Shown: positions 1 through 7,350, counted from the stretch's first letter. The stretch: DNA of 21,230 nucleotides from CAZBWE01 sp964495465 (GCA_964495465.1 CAZBWE010000040.1:1-21230), one strand, 5' to 3'. The notes: a model not told the origin generated them from the letters alone. Numbers and translations: made by a program.

Positions 1-525
1 CCTGTTGCGAATCATCTGGTTCTGCAGCATTATTAATACATCGGCACTGACCGTCATAACACGTAAATCGCTGAAAATTACTCTATACCTGCCATCCGGC
101 AGCTTCCAGTGCATAATTACCGAAAATCTATCCTCCGGGTCAAACCTGACACCGTAATATACGACCTTCTTGCCCTGGTCAAGCAGGCCCTCATATATTT
201 TAGACATATCCGCTGATATATCGCTCCTGCAGGCCTTCTCACCCACCAGAGAATATTCTACCGCCTGAACTATGTCTGTGCCTGTCGAATCCCGAAGACC
301 AAAGAAATTTGCGAACAACAATACTGATACAATTATCACCGCTGCCGCTGCCAGCCTGCTTATTCTCAAGTTAATTACAATATTGATAGTATTCCTTCCG
401 CTTCTATGCAAATCAAACCGCTGTGGAATCTGCTGTTTTATATCGTCGGCAAGGCCGGGTCGAACCGGCTCCGTCATCCGCCCCGCCATTTCGCCCAGCA
501 ATTCTTTAAGTTTCTCATCTTTCAT
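1..525 (-). CDS. Probable anti-sigma-type membrane protein, 3' end cut by the window edge
   Basis: An open frame of 175 codons starts with ATG at 525 and runs off the window without a stop. It begins MKDEKLKELLGEMAGRMTEP, a short charged cytoplasmic part that mentions Lys/Glu-rich helices and no zinc-binding HxxxCxxC motif. A single hydrophobic segment follows at about residues 58-76 (LAAAAVIIVSVLLFANFF). The rest is soluble and would lie outside the membrane (DPEDRFSVIMHWKLPDGRYR and onward). It lies 33 bases after the sigma factor gene on the same strand. Sigma gene followed by a single-pass protein is the usual arrangement of an ECF sigma factor and its anti-sigma partner, so that role is inferred from context and topology, not from a recognised domain. 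The ATG has only a weak GGG-containing ribosome site. Confidence 0.7.
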   Translation of the reverse strand, partial: MKDEKLKELLGEMAGRMTEPVRPGLADDIKQQIPQRFDLHRSGRNTINIVINLRISRLAAAAVIIVSVLLFANFFGLRDSTGTDIVQAVEYSLVGEKACRSDISADMSKIYEGLLDQGKKVVYYGVRFDPEDRFSVIMHWKLPDGRYRVIFSDLRVMTVSADVLIMLQNQMIRNR

Positions 526-558
526 CACAATACCCTTTTTATTTTGACTTAATACCGC

Positions 559-1179
559 TTAAACAAATTCCTTTCTCAAAATTTTTAACGCCCTGTTGAG
601 CCGGCTTTTGCAGGTTCCCTGCCTTATACCTGCTGCCTGTGCGGCTTCGGCAATAGTGAGGTCCTGCATATAATGCAAGACAACCACCTGCTTCAATTTC
701 ATCGGCAGCCGTGCAACAACACTTTCCAGTCTCTCAAGCTGTTCGCTATGCCCGGCTTCGTCAGAAGCAACGACGCCGGTATGCTGCACATTAAATCCCT
801 CAATACTTACTTCTTTTCTGCCGCCTTGCGTTCGCCAGTGGAGTCTCGAAACATTGCTTGCAATCCGATACAGCCAGCCATTTAACGCCTTGCCATCCCG
901 CAACTGCCCTATATGACGCCAGGCATTAAGGAAGCTCTCCTGGGTCAGGTCTTCACTGAGCTGGTGATTATGGCCAAGCCGCCTCATATACAAATATATC
1001 TGCCAATAATATAAATCAACAAGCTCCTCTACCGCTGTACGGTCGCCGGTTCTTAGCCGAGCAGCAAGTGAATCCCTGTTCTTTTGCTGATACTCACGTT
1101 CGCTATCGGGACTTCTCTGCACTTTTATAAGATGCGCAAGTTCAAATTCCTGTTCCGCAGATTTTGCATTTTTTGCCAT
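559..1179 (-). CDS. ECF-type RNA polymerase sigma factor (sigma-70 family)
   Basis: This protein would direct RNA polymerase to a specific promoter set. Sigma region 2 is visible around LVDLYYWQIYLYMRRLGH followed by SEDLTQESFLNAWRHI, the typical core-binding and -10-recognition segment. Region 4 follows as LPMKLKQVVVLHYMQDLTIA with the helix-turn-helix AEAAQAAGIRQGTCKSRLNR. There is no region 1.1 or 3, as expected for the ECF group. The longest frame begins with GTG at 1188, but the ATG at 1179 has a GGGTGA ribosome site (1190-1185) with 5-base spacing, so I chose it; the product is then 206 residues. The N-terminal 45 residues before region 2 are charged and not recognised. The downstream membrane protein is probably its regulator. 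Transcription starts in the gap shared with the divergent phosphatase gene. Confidence 0.93.
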   Translation of the reverse strand: MAKNAKSAEQEFELAHLIKVQRSPDSEREYQQKNRDSLAARLRTGDRTAVEELVDLYYWQIYLYMRRLGHNHQLSEDLTQESFLNAWRHIGQLRDGKALNGWLYRIASNVSRLHWRTQGGRKEVSIEGFNVQHTGVVASDEAGHSEQLERLESVVARLPMKLKQVVVLHYMQDLTIAEAAQAAGIRQGTCKSRLNRALKILRKEFV

Positions 1180-1276
1180 TATTTTCACCCGGCTTAGCTA
1201 ATGTATAGTATATCAAAAAATACCGATTTTTTACAGCATTAACCGCCTGATGACAGACCGGCACAACGGTGAATAA

Positions 1277-1304
1277 TTGGCAAGGCCGGTAATTATGCTA
1301 TAAT
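1277..1304 (+). promoter_or_regulatory. Sigma-70-type promoter for the phosphatase/radical SAM pair
   Basis: TTGGCA (1277-1282) and TATAAT (1299-1304) are separated by 16 bases, and TGC just before the -10 box makes an extended -10 element. Transcription would start near 1311, leaving a leader of about 29 bases with a GAGAGG ribosome site before the ATG at 1340. Confidence 0.7.
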
Positions 1305-1339
1305 AATCACACACATTCTACTGACAGAGAGGTTAAAAG

Positions 1340-1804
1340 ATGAAACTATATCTTGTCCAGCACGCAAAAGCAGCTTCGAAAGAAGCTGACCCGGAAAGGC
1401 CGTTAACCGAAGAAGGCCTCCAGGAGGTACAGAAGGTCGCCGCATTCATTAAACCTTTGAAACTGTGCGTTGATTACCTCTGGCACAGTGGTAAAAAACG
1501 GGCTGAACAGACTGCCGAGATTTTGGCCGAAGTTATCAGGATAAATAAACAGCAAACTGCCCGCTCCGGCCTTGCCCCTAACGACGATGTTGCCGCACTA
1601 AAAGATGAGCTTAGCACAAGCCTGAATGATATTATGATTGTCGGACACCTGCCTTTGCTGGCCAAGCTGGCATCTTTGCTTGTAGCAGGCTCAGAATCCG
1701 CCAATACAATGGCCTTCAGAAACGCCGGCATCGTCTGCCTTAACCGCCTGGATGATAACACCTGGCAGCTCGAATGGTCTATAATACCGGAGCTTCTCGC
1801 ATAA
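1340..1804 (+). CDS. sixA: SixA-like phosphohistidine phosphatase (histidine phosphatase family)
   Basis: A small protein of 154 residues, the size of SixA. SixA enzymes remove phosphate from histidine in phosphotransfer proteins using a catalytic histidine. The N-terminal motif is LVQHAKA with the nucleophile His8. The classic RHG has become QHA, so the first arginine of the phosphate pocket is Gln7. The second arginine is kept (SGKKRAEQTAE, Arg54) and so is the second catalytic histidine (IVGHLP, His103). LTEEGLQEV, residues 22-30, is also typical. No signal peptide or membrane segment, so it is cytoplasmic. A promoter with an extended -10 box and a GAGAGG ribosome site stand upstream. It precedes the radical SAM gene by 7 bases and is probably co-transcribed with it. 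The target protein cannot be told from the sequence. Confidence 0.85.
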   Translation: MKLYLVQHAKAASKEADPERPLTEEGLQEVQKVAAFIKPLKLCVDYLWHSGKKRAEQTAEILAEVIRINKQQTARSGLAPNDDVAALKDELSTSLNDIMIVGHLPLLAKLASLLVAGSESANTMAFRNAGIVCLNRLDDNTWQLEWSIIPELLA

Positions 1805-1811
1805 ATACGCT

Positions 1812-2693
1812 ATGCCATCGCCAAACATAAATTCATTCAGTGAAAAGGTTCAAAAGTTATGGAATATGATGAGCCATTGCGTGCTTTGTCCGCGCAAGTG
1901 CCAGGTCAACAGAAATGAGGGACAGACCGGATTCTGCGGTATTGCTTGTCTTCCGGTCGTCAGCTCCGTGGGTCCTCACTTCGGTGAGGAAAGCATCCTT
2001 GTCGGCGCAGGCGGCTCAGGGACCATCTTCTTTGCCGGCTGCAACCTCGGCTGTATCTTCTGTCAGAATTTCGAAATCAGCCATCTCCGCCACGGCCATC
2101 AGGTTACAATTGACCAATTAGCTCAATCTATGCTCGACTTGCAGAATCAAGGATGCAGCAACATCAATTTCGTCACACCAACACATATTATACCGGCTGT
2201 CACAGCAGCCATTGAATTGGCAAGGGGAAAAGGGCTTACCCTGCCGACCGTTTACAATACCGGCGGGTATGACTCGGTTGAAACCCTGAAACTGCTCGAT
2301 GGCTTTATAGATATTTATATGCCTGATATGAAATATGCAGACTCAAATGTTGCCAGGGAACTATCTTCTGCCCCGGATTATCCGAAGGTAAACTTTTCCG
2401 CTGTAAAAGAGATGCACAGACAGGTTGGTGATTTACAGGTGGAAAATGGATTAGCTACACGCGGACTTTTAATAAGACATCTGGTCCTACCGGAGAATTT
2501 AGCAGGAAGCTTCGAGATAATAGATTTTTTAGTAAAAGAGATTAGCCCAAGGACAACAATCAACGTAATGGACCAGTACCGCCCCTGCTACAAAGCCAGC
2601 TCACACCCCAACATAAACCGCCGACCCACCTCTGAAGAATTTACCTCCGCCCGCCGATATGCCCTCCAAAAAGGCCTCAATGCCCTTTCCTAA
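1812..2693 (+). CDS. PflX-like radical SAM protein (glycyl-radical-activase-like)
   Basis: A radical SAM enzyme of 293 residues related to the group annotated as putative pyruvate formate-lyase activating enzyme PflX. The cluster motif CxxxCxxC is FAGCNLGCIFCQN (Cys77, Cys81, Cys84). An extra N-terminal cysteine set, CVLCPRKC with a later GFCG (Cys23, 26, 30, 42), is typical of this subgroup. GPHFGEE (54-60) and the C-terminal MDQYRPCYKA segment are further family features. No glycyl radical enzyme lies nearby, so activation of pyruvate formate-lyase is not supported; the true substrate is unknown. The start at 1812 has no clear ribosome site, and the gene probably depends on coupling to the phosphatase gene 7 bases before it. 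The same N-terminal cysteine pattern occurs in the AmrS protein later in the window. Confidence 0.87.
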   Translation: MPSPNINSFSEKVQKLWNMMSHCVLCPRKCQVNRNEGQTGFCGIACLPVVSSVGPHFGEESILVGAGGSGTIFFAGCNLGCIFCQNFEISHLRHGHQVTIDQLAQSMLDLQNQGCSNINFVTPTHIIPAVTAAIELARGKGLTLPTVYNTGGYDSVETLKLLDGFIDIYMPDMKYADSNVARELSSAPDYPKVNFSAVKEMHRQVGDLQVENGLATRGLLIRHLVLPENLAGSFEIIDFLVKEISPRTTINVMDQYRPCYKASSHPNINRRPTSEEFTSARRYALQKGLNALS

Positions 2694-2709
2694 AAAAGTT
2701 TCATATAAA

Positions 2710-2749
2710 GGAAGCAGCAAATAAGGTTATATTTGCCGCTTCCTGTTTT
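2710..2749 (+). terminator. Rho-independent terminator after the PflX-like gene
   Basis: Arms GGAAGCAGCAAATA (2710-2723) and TATTTGCCGCTTCC (2730-2743) pair over 14 positions with one mismatch and a 6-base loop, followed by TGTTTT. It lies 17 bases after the stop of the plus-strand gene and also between two convergent genes, so it may stop both. Confidence 0.8.
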
Positions 2750-2800
2750 CTCAGTTTCGCGATATCAAGCAAAAAAGCAGGTGAAAAACCAAAGTCGTAT

Positions 2801-3322
2801 TTACATTGGCTCCTCAATATCTCCTTCGTTTGGCTCTTCAGGTATTTCTTCAGTCGGCTGTTGTTCTATTATCTCGGCATGGTCGTAAAATTTTTCGAGG
2901 GCCTTCTGCAACTGCTCATTTTCCTGCTGGAGCTGCTGAACTTCCTGTTTGCTCTCTCTCAACTCGTCTCTGATTCTCTCTGCCTCTGTCTGTGCGTCTC
3001 TGGCCTGCTCAAGGGTGGCACTTAACTGCCCTTTAAGTCCGTCAACCCTTGTCTGTAACAGCTCCTGCCCCCTGGGAGCATCAGCGAACTGAGCTTTCAC
3101 ATCTTCCAGCTCCTGTAAAACTTCGGCCATGCGCTCATTCAGCCGGTCTCTTTCACTTTTTGTTTGCTCTAATAGTTCTTGTGTCTTTGTCAGTTGAGCT
3201 TTTGCCCTTTCAAGTTCGACGCGGGCCTCATCTCTTTCTTTGGCTGACCCGTCACAACCCGCAAATACCACCAGACAAATCGACAGAAGAACCAATCCGA
3301 GGACTACCCTGGCTTTTTTCAT
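2801..3322 (-). CDS. Lipoprotein with long coiled coil
   Basis: The N-terminus MKKARVVLGLVLLSICLVVF followed by AGC is a lipoprotein signal peptide with the lipid-modified cysteine at residue 23; Phe at the third position before it is less usual. Residues about 30-160 are almost all Glu, Lys, Arg, Gln, Leu and Ala in heptad-like order (for example LEQTKSERDRLNERMAEVLQ), so a long coiled coil is expected. The tail is acidic and proline-rich (EIIEQQPTEEIPEEPNEGDI). No enzyme domain is seen. A role as a periplasmic spacer, scaffold or envelope protein is possible but unproven. It starts 34 bases after the end of the polyamine operon and has its own TATAAT box (3343-3338), so it may be transcribed separately or by readthrough. 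Confidence 0.85.
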   Translation of the reverse strand: MKKARVVLGLVLLSICLVVFAGCDGSAKERDEARVELERAKAQLTKTQELLEQTKSERDRLNERMAEVLQELEDVKAQFADAPRGQELLQTRVDGLKGQLSATLEQARDAQTEAERIRDELRESKQEVQQLQQENEQLQKALEKFYDHAEIIEQQPTEEIPEEPNEGDIEEPM

Positions 3323-3337
3323 CCTTCCGGCCCTTTC

Positions 3338-3343
3338 ATTATA
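3338..3343 (-). promoter_or_regulatory. Possible -10 box for the lipoprotein gene
   Basis: TATAAT on the minus strand, 15 bases upstream of the lipoprotein ATG at 3322. No convincing -35 box is seen at 16-18 bases. Transcription would begin about 9 bases before the ATG, so the leader would be very short. Confidence 0.35.
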
Positions 3344-3355
3344 CAGAAAAAAATG

Positions 3356-4372
3356 TTATTCATAAATATTACTCCATTCCCTCTGGGCCCTTTTCTCCCA
3401 GTCTTTGCCGTGATAAACAAAGCTCACTATCAACGGCAGCACGCTCGTCGCCTCTGCAAAAACCATCTGTTCATATATATTGTCCACCTTACCCCAGGAG
3501 CCGGCCTCTCTGAATGTGGAACTCGAACAGCCGCCGTCTCTGACATCAGCAACAGTAATCTGCACGCCGTATTTGTGCATTTCTACCGGCTTACCAAGCA
3601 TTTCAGCACAAATGACCGTGTCCTGTGCAAAATTTTTGGGAACGCCGCCGCCAATAATAAATAATCCTGAAACCGGAGATTTAATTTTAATATCTGTCAA
3701 CTCCCTGAAGTCTTTCACCGAGTCAATGCTGACATAGCCATCCCGCTTTTCCGCCTGATGTTTTACCAAACCAAAACCGGCACTGGAATCCGAAAAAGCA
3801 GGACAAAATATCGGAACATTATTTTCATAAGCTAATTGCACCAGAGAATCCGGCCTTTTTGCATTTTTAACAAGATATTTACCCATTTCCCCGATGAACT
3901 TTCTCGAAGAATAACAGCCCGGTTCAAGCGAGTTCGCAATTTCAGTGATTGTGTTGTCGCAAATCTGCAACTGTTCTTCGTCGATAAAAGTATCATATAT
4001 CCTGTCGATATAAAGCTCTCTTAACTTTTTATCATCAACAATAGTGCTGCCTTTGTAATGGCGAAAGCCCAGCGCCTCAAAAAAGTCCATATCGACGATA
4101 GCCGCCCCCGTTGCAACAATAACATCAACCATATTGTATTTGACCATATCCGCATAGACCTGCATACATCCCGCTGCACCGGCGCTGCCGGCTATACATA
4201 AAATAATCGTGCATTGACTATCGTTGAGCATCATATTAAAAATCTCAGCGGCCCGGGCGATATCGCCCGCTGTAAATGACATTCCTTTCATTGATTCAAT
4301 TATTGGCGTCGAATCGAAAGATTTAATATCAATATGCTCTACGGGGTTATTAAGAAAATCCCTTTTCTGCAT
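3356..4372 (-). CDS. speY: Deoxyhypusine-synthase-like protein, probable homospermidine synthase (SpeY type)
   Basis: This 338-residue protein belongs to the deoxyhypusine synthase family. The NAD-binding parts are clear: CIAGSAGAAGCMQVYADMVK, VDVIVATGAAIVD, GLFIIGGGVPKNF. The catalytic lysine context SWGK is kept (REAGSWGKV, Lys295), the residue that carries the aminobutyl intermediate in the eukaryotic enzyme. Bacteria have no eIF5A to modify; a homologue in cyanobacteria (SpeY) is known to be needed for homospermidine. Placement after arginine decarboxylase and agmatinase, which make putrescine, fits use of putrescine as acceptor. The ATG lies one base after the agmatinase stop (TGA-a-ATG) with GAGAGG upstream, so the two are translationally coupled. 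The exact donor and product are inferred. Cytoplasmic; no signal peptide. Confidence 0.87.
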   Translation of the reverse strand: MQKRDFLNNPVEHIDIKSFDSTPIIESMKGMSFTAGDIARAAEIFNMMLNDSQCTIILCIAGSAGAAGCMQVYADMVKYNMVDVIVATGAAIVDMDFFEALGFRHYKGSTIVDDKKLRELYIDRIYDTFIDEEQLQICDNTITEIANSLEPGCYSSRKFIGEMGKYLVKNAKRPDSLVQLAYENNVPIFCPAFSDSSAGFGLVKHQAEKRDGYVSIDSVKDFRELTDIKIKSPVSGLFIIGGGVPKNFAQDTVICAEMLGKPVEMHKYGVQITVADVRDGGCSSSTFREAGSWGKVDNIYEQMVFAEATSVLPLIVSFVYHGKDWEKRAQREWSNIYE

Positions 4373-4373
4373 T

Positions 4374-5261
4374 TCAACCTCTCTTGCCTACGGCAGGGCC
4401 TTCGCCCTGACGAGTGAATTTGTAGCTCAATAATTTGTAGATAAGCTTCGCTGCCATAAAATCAGGCGCTTTATTTGCCTCATCCGGGCACAGCTCAACA
4501 ACATCAAATCCCACAACGTCTCTCTGCTCAAAAACAAGCTTCAAAAATTCCAGCACGTCATACCACAATAACCCGCCCGGCTCCGGTGTACCGGTCGAAG
4601 GCATTACAGACGGGTCAAAGACATCAACATCGAAGGTTACATAAACCTTGTCGGACAATTTCGAAACTGCTTTTGAAAACCAGTCTTTGTTGTTATAAAT
4701 ATCCTTTGCAAAAAAGATTTTCTCGGGATTTATATACGCTTTTTCAGAAGAATCCATACTCCTTATGCCCACCTGGACAACAGGGCAAATCTCGGCAACC
4801 CTGGCCATAACGCAGGCATGATTATATTCTGAGCCGTTATACTGCTGTCTTAAATCAGAGTGTGCGTCAAGCTGCAAAACAGTAAGCCCCTGATAAAAAC
4901 GACTGTGTGCCTTAACCGCACCTATGCTGATTGAGTGCTCCCCTCCAATAACGACGACAAATTTGCCTTGCTCAATGTAACCTTGAACCTCCTGATTAAT
5001 TGCTTCAACCATTCCACCAGCAGATACATCCGCTTCTATAATACTATCGGTAAATATGCCTTTTTTATAAACCTCTGAATCGGTCTCAATGTCGTAGAGC
5101 TCCATATTCGCCGAGGCCTCGATTATGGCATCAGGGCCTTTGTCAGCACCTTTTCTCCACGTGCTTGTCCCATCATACGCTACTGGAAGAATAACTATCC
5201 GGGCGGTCTCGATATTAGAAAATTCGCCCGGCAGCTGTCCGAAATTGAATACCTCTTTCAT
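4374..5261 (-). CDS. speB: Agmatinase (ureohydrolase family)
   Basis: Hydrolyses agmatine to putrescine and urea with two manganese ions. The metal ligands are all present, numbered from the ATG at 5261: GGEHS (His109), LDAHSD (Asp132, His134, Asp136) and FDVDVFDPS (Asp211, Asp213). The frame can be read from a TTG at 5276, but the ATG 15 bases later has a GGGG stretch at suitable distance and gives the normal N-terminus. The product is 295 residues, normal for the family. The C-terminus carries about 14 extra residues after LLSYK (FTRQGEGPAVGKRG). These are encoded by a small palindrome (4394-4409), possibly an inserted element. It starts 22 bases after the arginine decarboxylase stop and couples to the deoxyhypusine-synthase-like gene. 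Confidence 0.93.
   Translation of the reverse strand: MKEVFNFGQLPGEFSNIETARIVILPVAYDGTSTWRKGADKGPDAIIEASANMELYDIETDSEVYKKGIFTDSIIEADVSAGGMVEAINQEVQGYIEQGKFVVVIGGEHSISIGAVKAHSRFYQGLTVLQLDAHSDLRQQYNGSEYNHACVMARVAEICPVVQVGIRSMDSSEKAYINPEKIFFAKDIYNNKDWFSKAVSKLSDKVYVTFDVDVFDPSVMPSTGTPEPGGLLWYDVLEFLKLVFEQRDVVGFDVVELCPDEANKAPDFMAAKLIYKLLSYKFTRQGEGPAVGKRG
4388..4409 (-). repeat. Small palindromes in the 3' end of the agmatinase gene
   Basis: On the plus strand CAGGGC (4394-4399), CTTC loop, GCCCTG (4404-4409) is a perfect inverted repeat. Directly beside it TGCC, TAC, GGCA forms a second, smaller one. Both lie in the last codons of the agmatinase gene and encode an extra Gly/Pro-rich tail, about 20 bases before the next start codon. 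Confidence 0.5.
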
Positions 5262-5283
5262 CTTCGATGACCCCAAAAATTAC

Positions 5284-5835
5284 TCAATCAAACAAGAATA
5301 CCGCTAATGCCACCGTTGTTGTCCAAAGCCCCCTCAGGCCCCTGCCAGTTTGCGTGACATTAGAGGTCCTGATGATTAAGCCGCTGGCTCTATACTCCTG
5401 CTCCTTTTCCGACCAGGCCTGATTTGGGTCGACCTCCAAGCCCAATGTCGTACCGAGCATTTCCGCAGCAAGGTCTTCAGCCATATCAGCGGCTTCCTGA
5501 TGGTTCATCCCATAGCTGTTCACTTCACTCAGGTAACCCCAGTTATTCTTGTCCGTAGGGATCGCAATACCAACAGACGAAGCAATCAATCTGCCGTGCT
5601 CATTGGTATCAGCTCTGGCCATCACAGAGTAACAAATCTGGCCCGGAATTAGTCCCTTCAATCCATTTTCACAGCTAACAATTTTGCACTTGGGCGGCAA
5701 AATTGACGAAACCTGAACGAGGTTTTGCTGTGCAATTCCTGCTTTACGCAGCGCCTCTTCAAAAGATTTCAGCCGGTATGGATGCTGCCCCACCCCCTTA
5801 GTCAGAAATGCCTTTGTCGGAACAAGACTGTCCAT
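5284..5835 (-). CDS. pdaD: Pyruvoyl-dependent arginine decarboxylase
   Basis: Converts arginine to agmatine and CO2, first step of the operon's pathway. The proenzyme cleaves itself at a Ser-Ser bond to form the pyruvoyl group; the site is VSSILPP with Ser43-Ser44 by my numbering. Other family parts are GVGQHPYRLKSFEEALRKAG near the start and GLIPGQICYSVMARADTNEH after the site. The open frame extends 30 codons upstream to 5925, but the ATG at 5835 has a strong AGGAG site with 6-base spacing, and the resulting 183 residues match the family length, so I used it. The C-terminus GLRGLWTTTVALAVFLFD is hydrophobic, which is slightly unusual. Followed by agmatinase after 22 bases; the three genes form one unit. 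Only arginine, not ornithine, is used by this family. Confidence 0.93.
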   Translation of the reverse strand: MDSLVPTKAFLTKGVGQHPYRLKSFEEALRKAGIAQQNLVQVSSILPPKCKIVSCENGLKGLIPGQICYSVMARADTNEHGRLIASSVGIAIPTDKNNWGYLSEVNSYGMNHQEAADMAEDLAAEMLGTTLGLEVDPNQAWSEKEQEYRASGLIIRTSNVTQTGRGLRGLWTTTVALAVFLFD

Positions 5836-6019
5836 TTCAAACTCCTGTATATTAAATTTCACTGTTATAGTGCCGTCCAATAGACAGGCATATCCTGCGC
5901 AAAGCAAATAAAGCAATTCGCCCAAAAAGTCAAATCTTTTTTATCCGCTATTTTTCACTTTCTACAAAGACAGCCGAATATATAATGACCAAAATCCAAA
6001 AATCCATAACATACATAAA

Positions 6020-6760
6020 TCAAGAATCCTGCAACTGTTCTTTCAATGTTTTTGCATTGCCGATGGCATAGGCATTGTAATCATTATTAAAGTAGGCGAA
6101 GACGGCCTTTTTGCCTTTCATATTTTGCCCTATCCACTTTGCCCAATCCTGTAAAGCGGATTTGGAATAATTCCCCTGGTATCGTCCCGTTGGGCCATGA
6201 AAACGAACGTAAATTACATCGGATGTTACGATACGAGGGACTTCCATACCCGGCATATCATGAATACAAAAGCCGGCATTAAACTCACGGAGCAAATCAT
6301 AAACATCTTGCGAAAACCAGCTTTTATGCCTGAATTCAAAAACCGCAATTAACTTTTTAGGTAAAACTTCCAGGAAGCTCTCTAATCGGTCAAGGTCTTT
6401 ATGAAAACCAGGCGGCAGTTGATAAAGAACAGGCCCGAGATTCTCCTTTAACAGCAACGCCCCTTTGAAAAATCTCTCAAGCGGCTCTTTGGCGTCTTTA
6501 AGCCGTTTGATGTGAGTAATAAAACGGTTGGCCTTTACTGTAAAAAGAAAATTCTTTGGTGCCTGTTTACGCCAGTTTTGGAAGGTCTGCTCCTTCGGCT
6601 GATGGTAAAAAGTATTATTAACTTCGACGGTGTCGAAGTCTTTCGCATAGCACTCGAACCATTTATTCTTAGGGAGTTTTTCAGGATAGAACCGGCCCTG
6701 CCAGTCAGCGTAATGCCAGCCGGAAGTACCTACTCGAATGTCGCATTTAGACCTGCTCAT
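6020..6760 (-). CDS. DUF72 family protein (YecE-like)
   Basis: A 246-residue protein of the DUF72 family, a TIM-barrel-like fold of unknown biochemical function. Typical features are the N-terminal RVGTSGWHYADWQGRFYPE, the segment VEVNNTFYHQP, KNFLFTVKANRFITH, the LPPGF loop, and FEFRHKSWF followed by VYVRFHGP-like IYVRFHGPTGRY and the tail YFNNDYNAYAIGNAKTL. The start ATG at 6760 sits in a gap of 57 bases shared with the divergent DUF2905 gene. No signal peptide or membrane part. It is separated from the polyamine operon promoter region by about 180 bases and is probably a single-gene unit. No substrate can be proposed from the sequence. Confidence 0.92.
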   Translation of the reverse strand: MSRSKCDIRVGTSGWHYADWQGRFYPEKLPKNKWFECYAKDFDTVEVNNTFYHQPKEQTFQNWRKQAPKNFLFTVKANRFITHIKRLKDAKEPLERFFKGALLLKENLGPVLYQLPPGFHKDLDRLESFLEVLPKKLIAVFEFRHKSWFSQDVYDLLREFNAGFCIHDMPGMEVPRIVTSDVIYVRFHGPTGRYQGNYSKSALQDWAKWIGQNMKGKKAVFAYFNNDYNAYAIGNAKTLKEQLQDS

Positions 6761-6817
6761 AACTGATATTTTAACCGCTCAGTTGAACTTTTCTGAGAAT
6801 TACTATAGTCTATCATT

Positions 6818-7048
6818 ATGGAACCAGGTCCGCAACAATTCGGCAAGTGGTTAATTCTGACGGGACTCATAATCGCCCTGCTTGGCGGCCTCGTAATGTT
6901 ATTAGGCCGAGTAGGACTATTTAAACTGCCGGGCGACTTGCAGCTTGGCGCGAAAAACTGGCGGTTCTATTTTCCCATAGCAAGCTGTGTAATCCTCTCA
7001 ATTATCCTCACTCTCATTCTATGGCTCATCCATTACTTTCGACGTTGA
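6818..7048 (+). CDS. Small two-helix membrane protein, DUF2905 family
   Basis: Seventy-six residues with two membrane segments: about 11-28 (LILTGLIIALLGGLVMLL) and 50-73 (FPIASCVILSIILTLILWLI). Between them lies the family signature GRVGLFKLPGDLQLGAKNWR, with the Gly-Leu-Pro-Gly-Asp loop characteristic of DUF2905. Function is unknown. It is divergent from the DUF72 gene and followed by a non-coding gap of 302 bases, so it is probably a single-gene transcript. Confidence 0.88.
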   Translation: MEPGPQQFGKWLILTGLIIALLGGLVMLLGRVGLFKLPGDLQLGAKNWRFYFPIASCVILSIILTLILWLIHYFRR

Positions 7049-7350
7049 TACGCCGGCCATATTATCTTCCGAATATATCGCAAGCTTATATTCACTTCGT
7101 CTTCTTACTCGATTAGAAAAATGTTTCCAAAATTCAGACTTAATTGCAAACCGGCACTTCGGACAAGGTCGTCAAAGAATTGAAAAAAAATTTCCGGCCA
7201 GAGCAAATTTTTCTTGACGGTTCGGTCAAATCCGACTAAATGGTCGGAATATGGGCGTAAAGGTATTAATAATTGAAAAGACGAGCATAGGCGCGCTCCT
7301 TGGAAAATAATTGTCGGCCAAAGTAGTTCGTATAGGCCTGCAGAATATTT
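7049..7350. other. Non-coding gap with several small inverted repeats
   Basis: No supported gene. Three short hairpins are visible. GAATATA (7071-7077) pairs with TATATTC (7087-7093) over a 9-base loop. TTGAC (7214-7218) pairs with GTCAA (7225-7229). TCCGAC (7231-7236) pairs with GTCGGA (7243-7248). The last two stand side by side, one base apart, each with a 6-base loop, about 100 bases upstream of the DksA-like gene. A 19-codon frame at 7251-7310 follows them but lacks a ribosome site. The hairpins have no T-runs, so they are not ordinary terminators. The gap could hold the leader of the DksA-like gene or a small RNA. Confidence 0.4.

Noticed and set aside
1974..1989. Perfect hairpin CCTCAC-TTCG-GTGAGG in the PflX-like gene
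   Set aside because: It encodes the conserved GPHFGEE motif of the protein family, lies mid-gene and has no T-run, so it is explained by coding.
3049..3513. 154-residue plus-strand frame across the lipoprotein and deoxyhypusine-synthase-like genes
   Set aside because: It is opposite two well supported minus-strand genes, and has a low-complexity proline/serine-rich product with no ribosome site.
5836..5925. Thirty-codon upstream extension of the arginine decarboxylase
   Set aside because: The ATG at 5835 has a strong AGGAG site and gives the family length; the extension MGELLYLLCAGYACLL is not typical.
7251..7310. 19-codon frame MGVKVLIIEKTSIGALLGK in the gap before the DksA-like gene
   Set aside because: No ribosome site, no terminator, and it resembles the first residues of many alpha/beta proteins by chance; not enough to call a gene.
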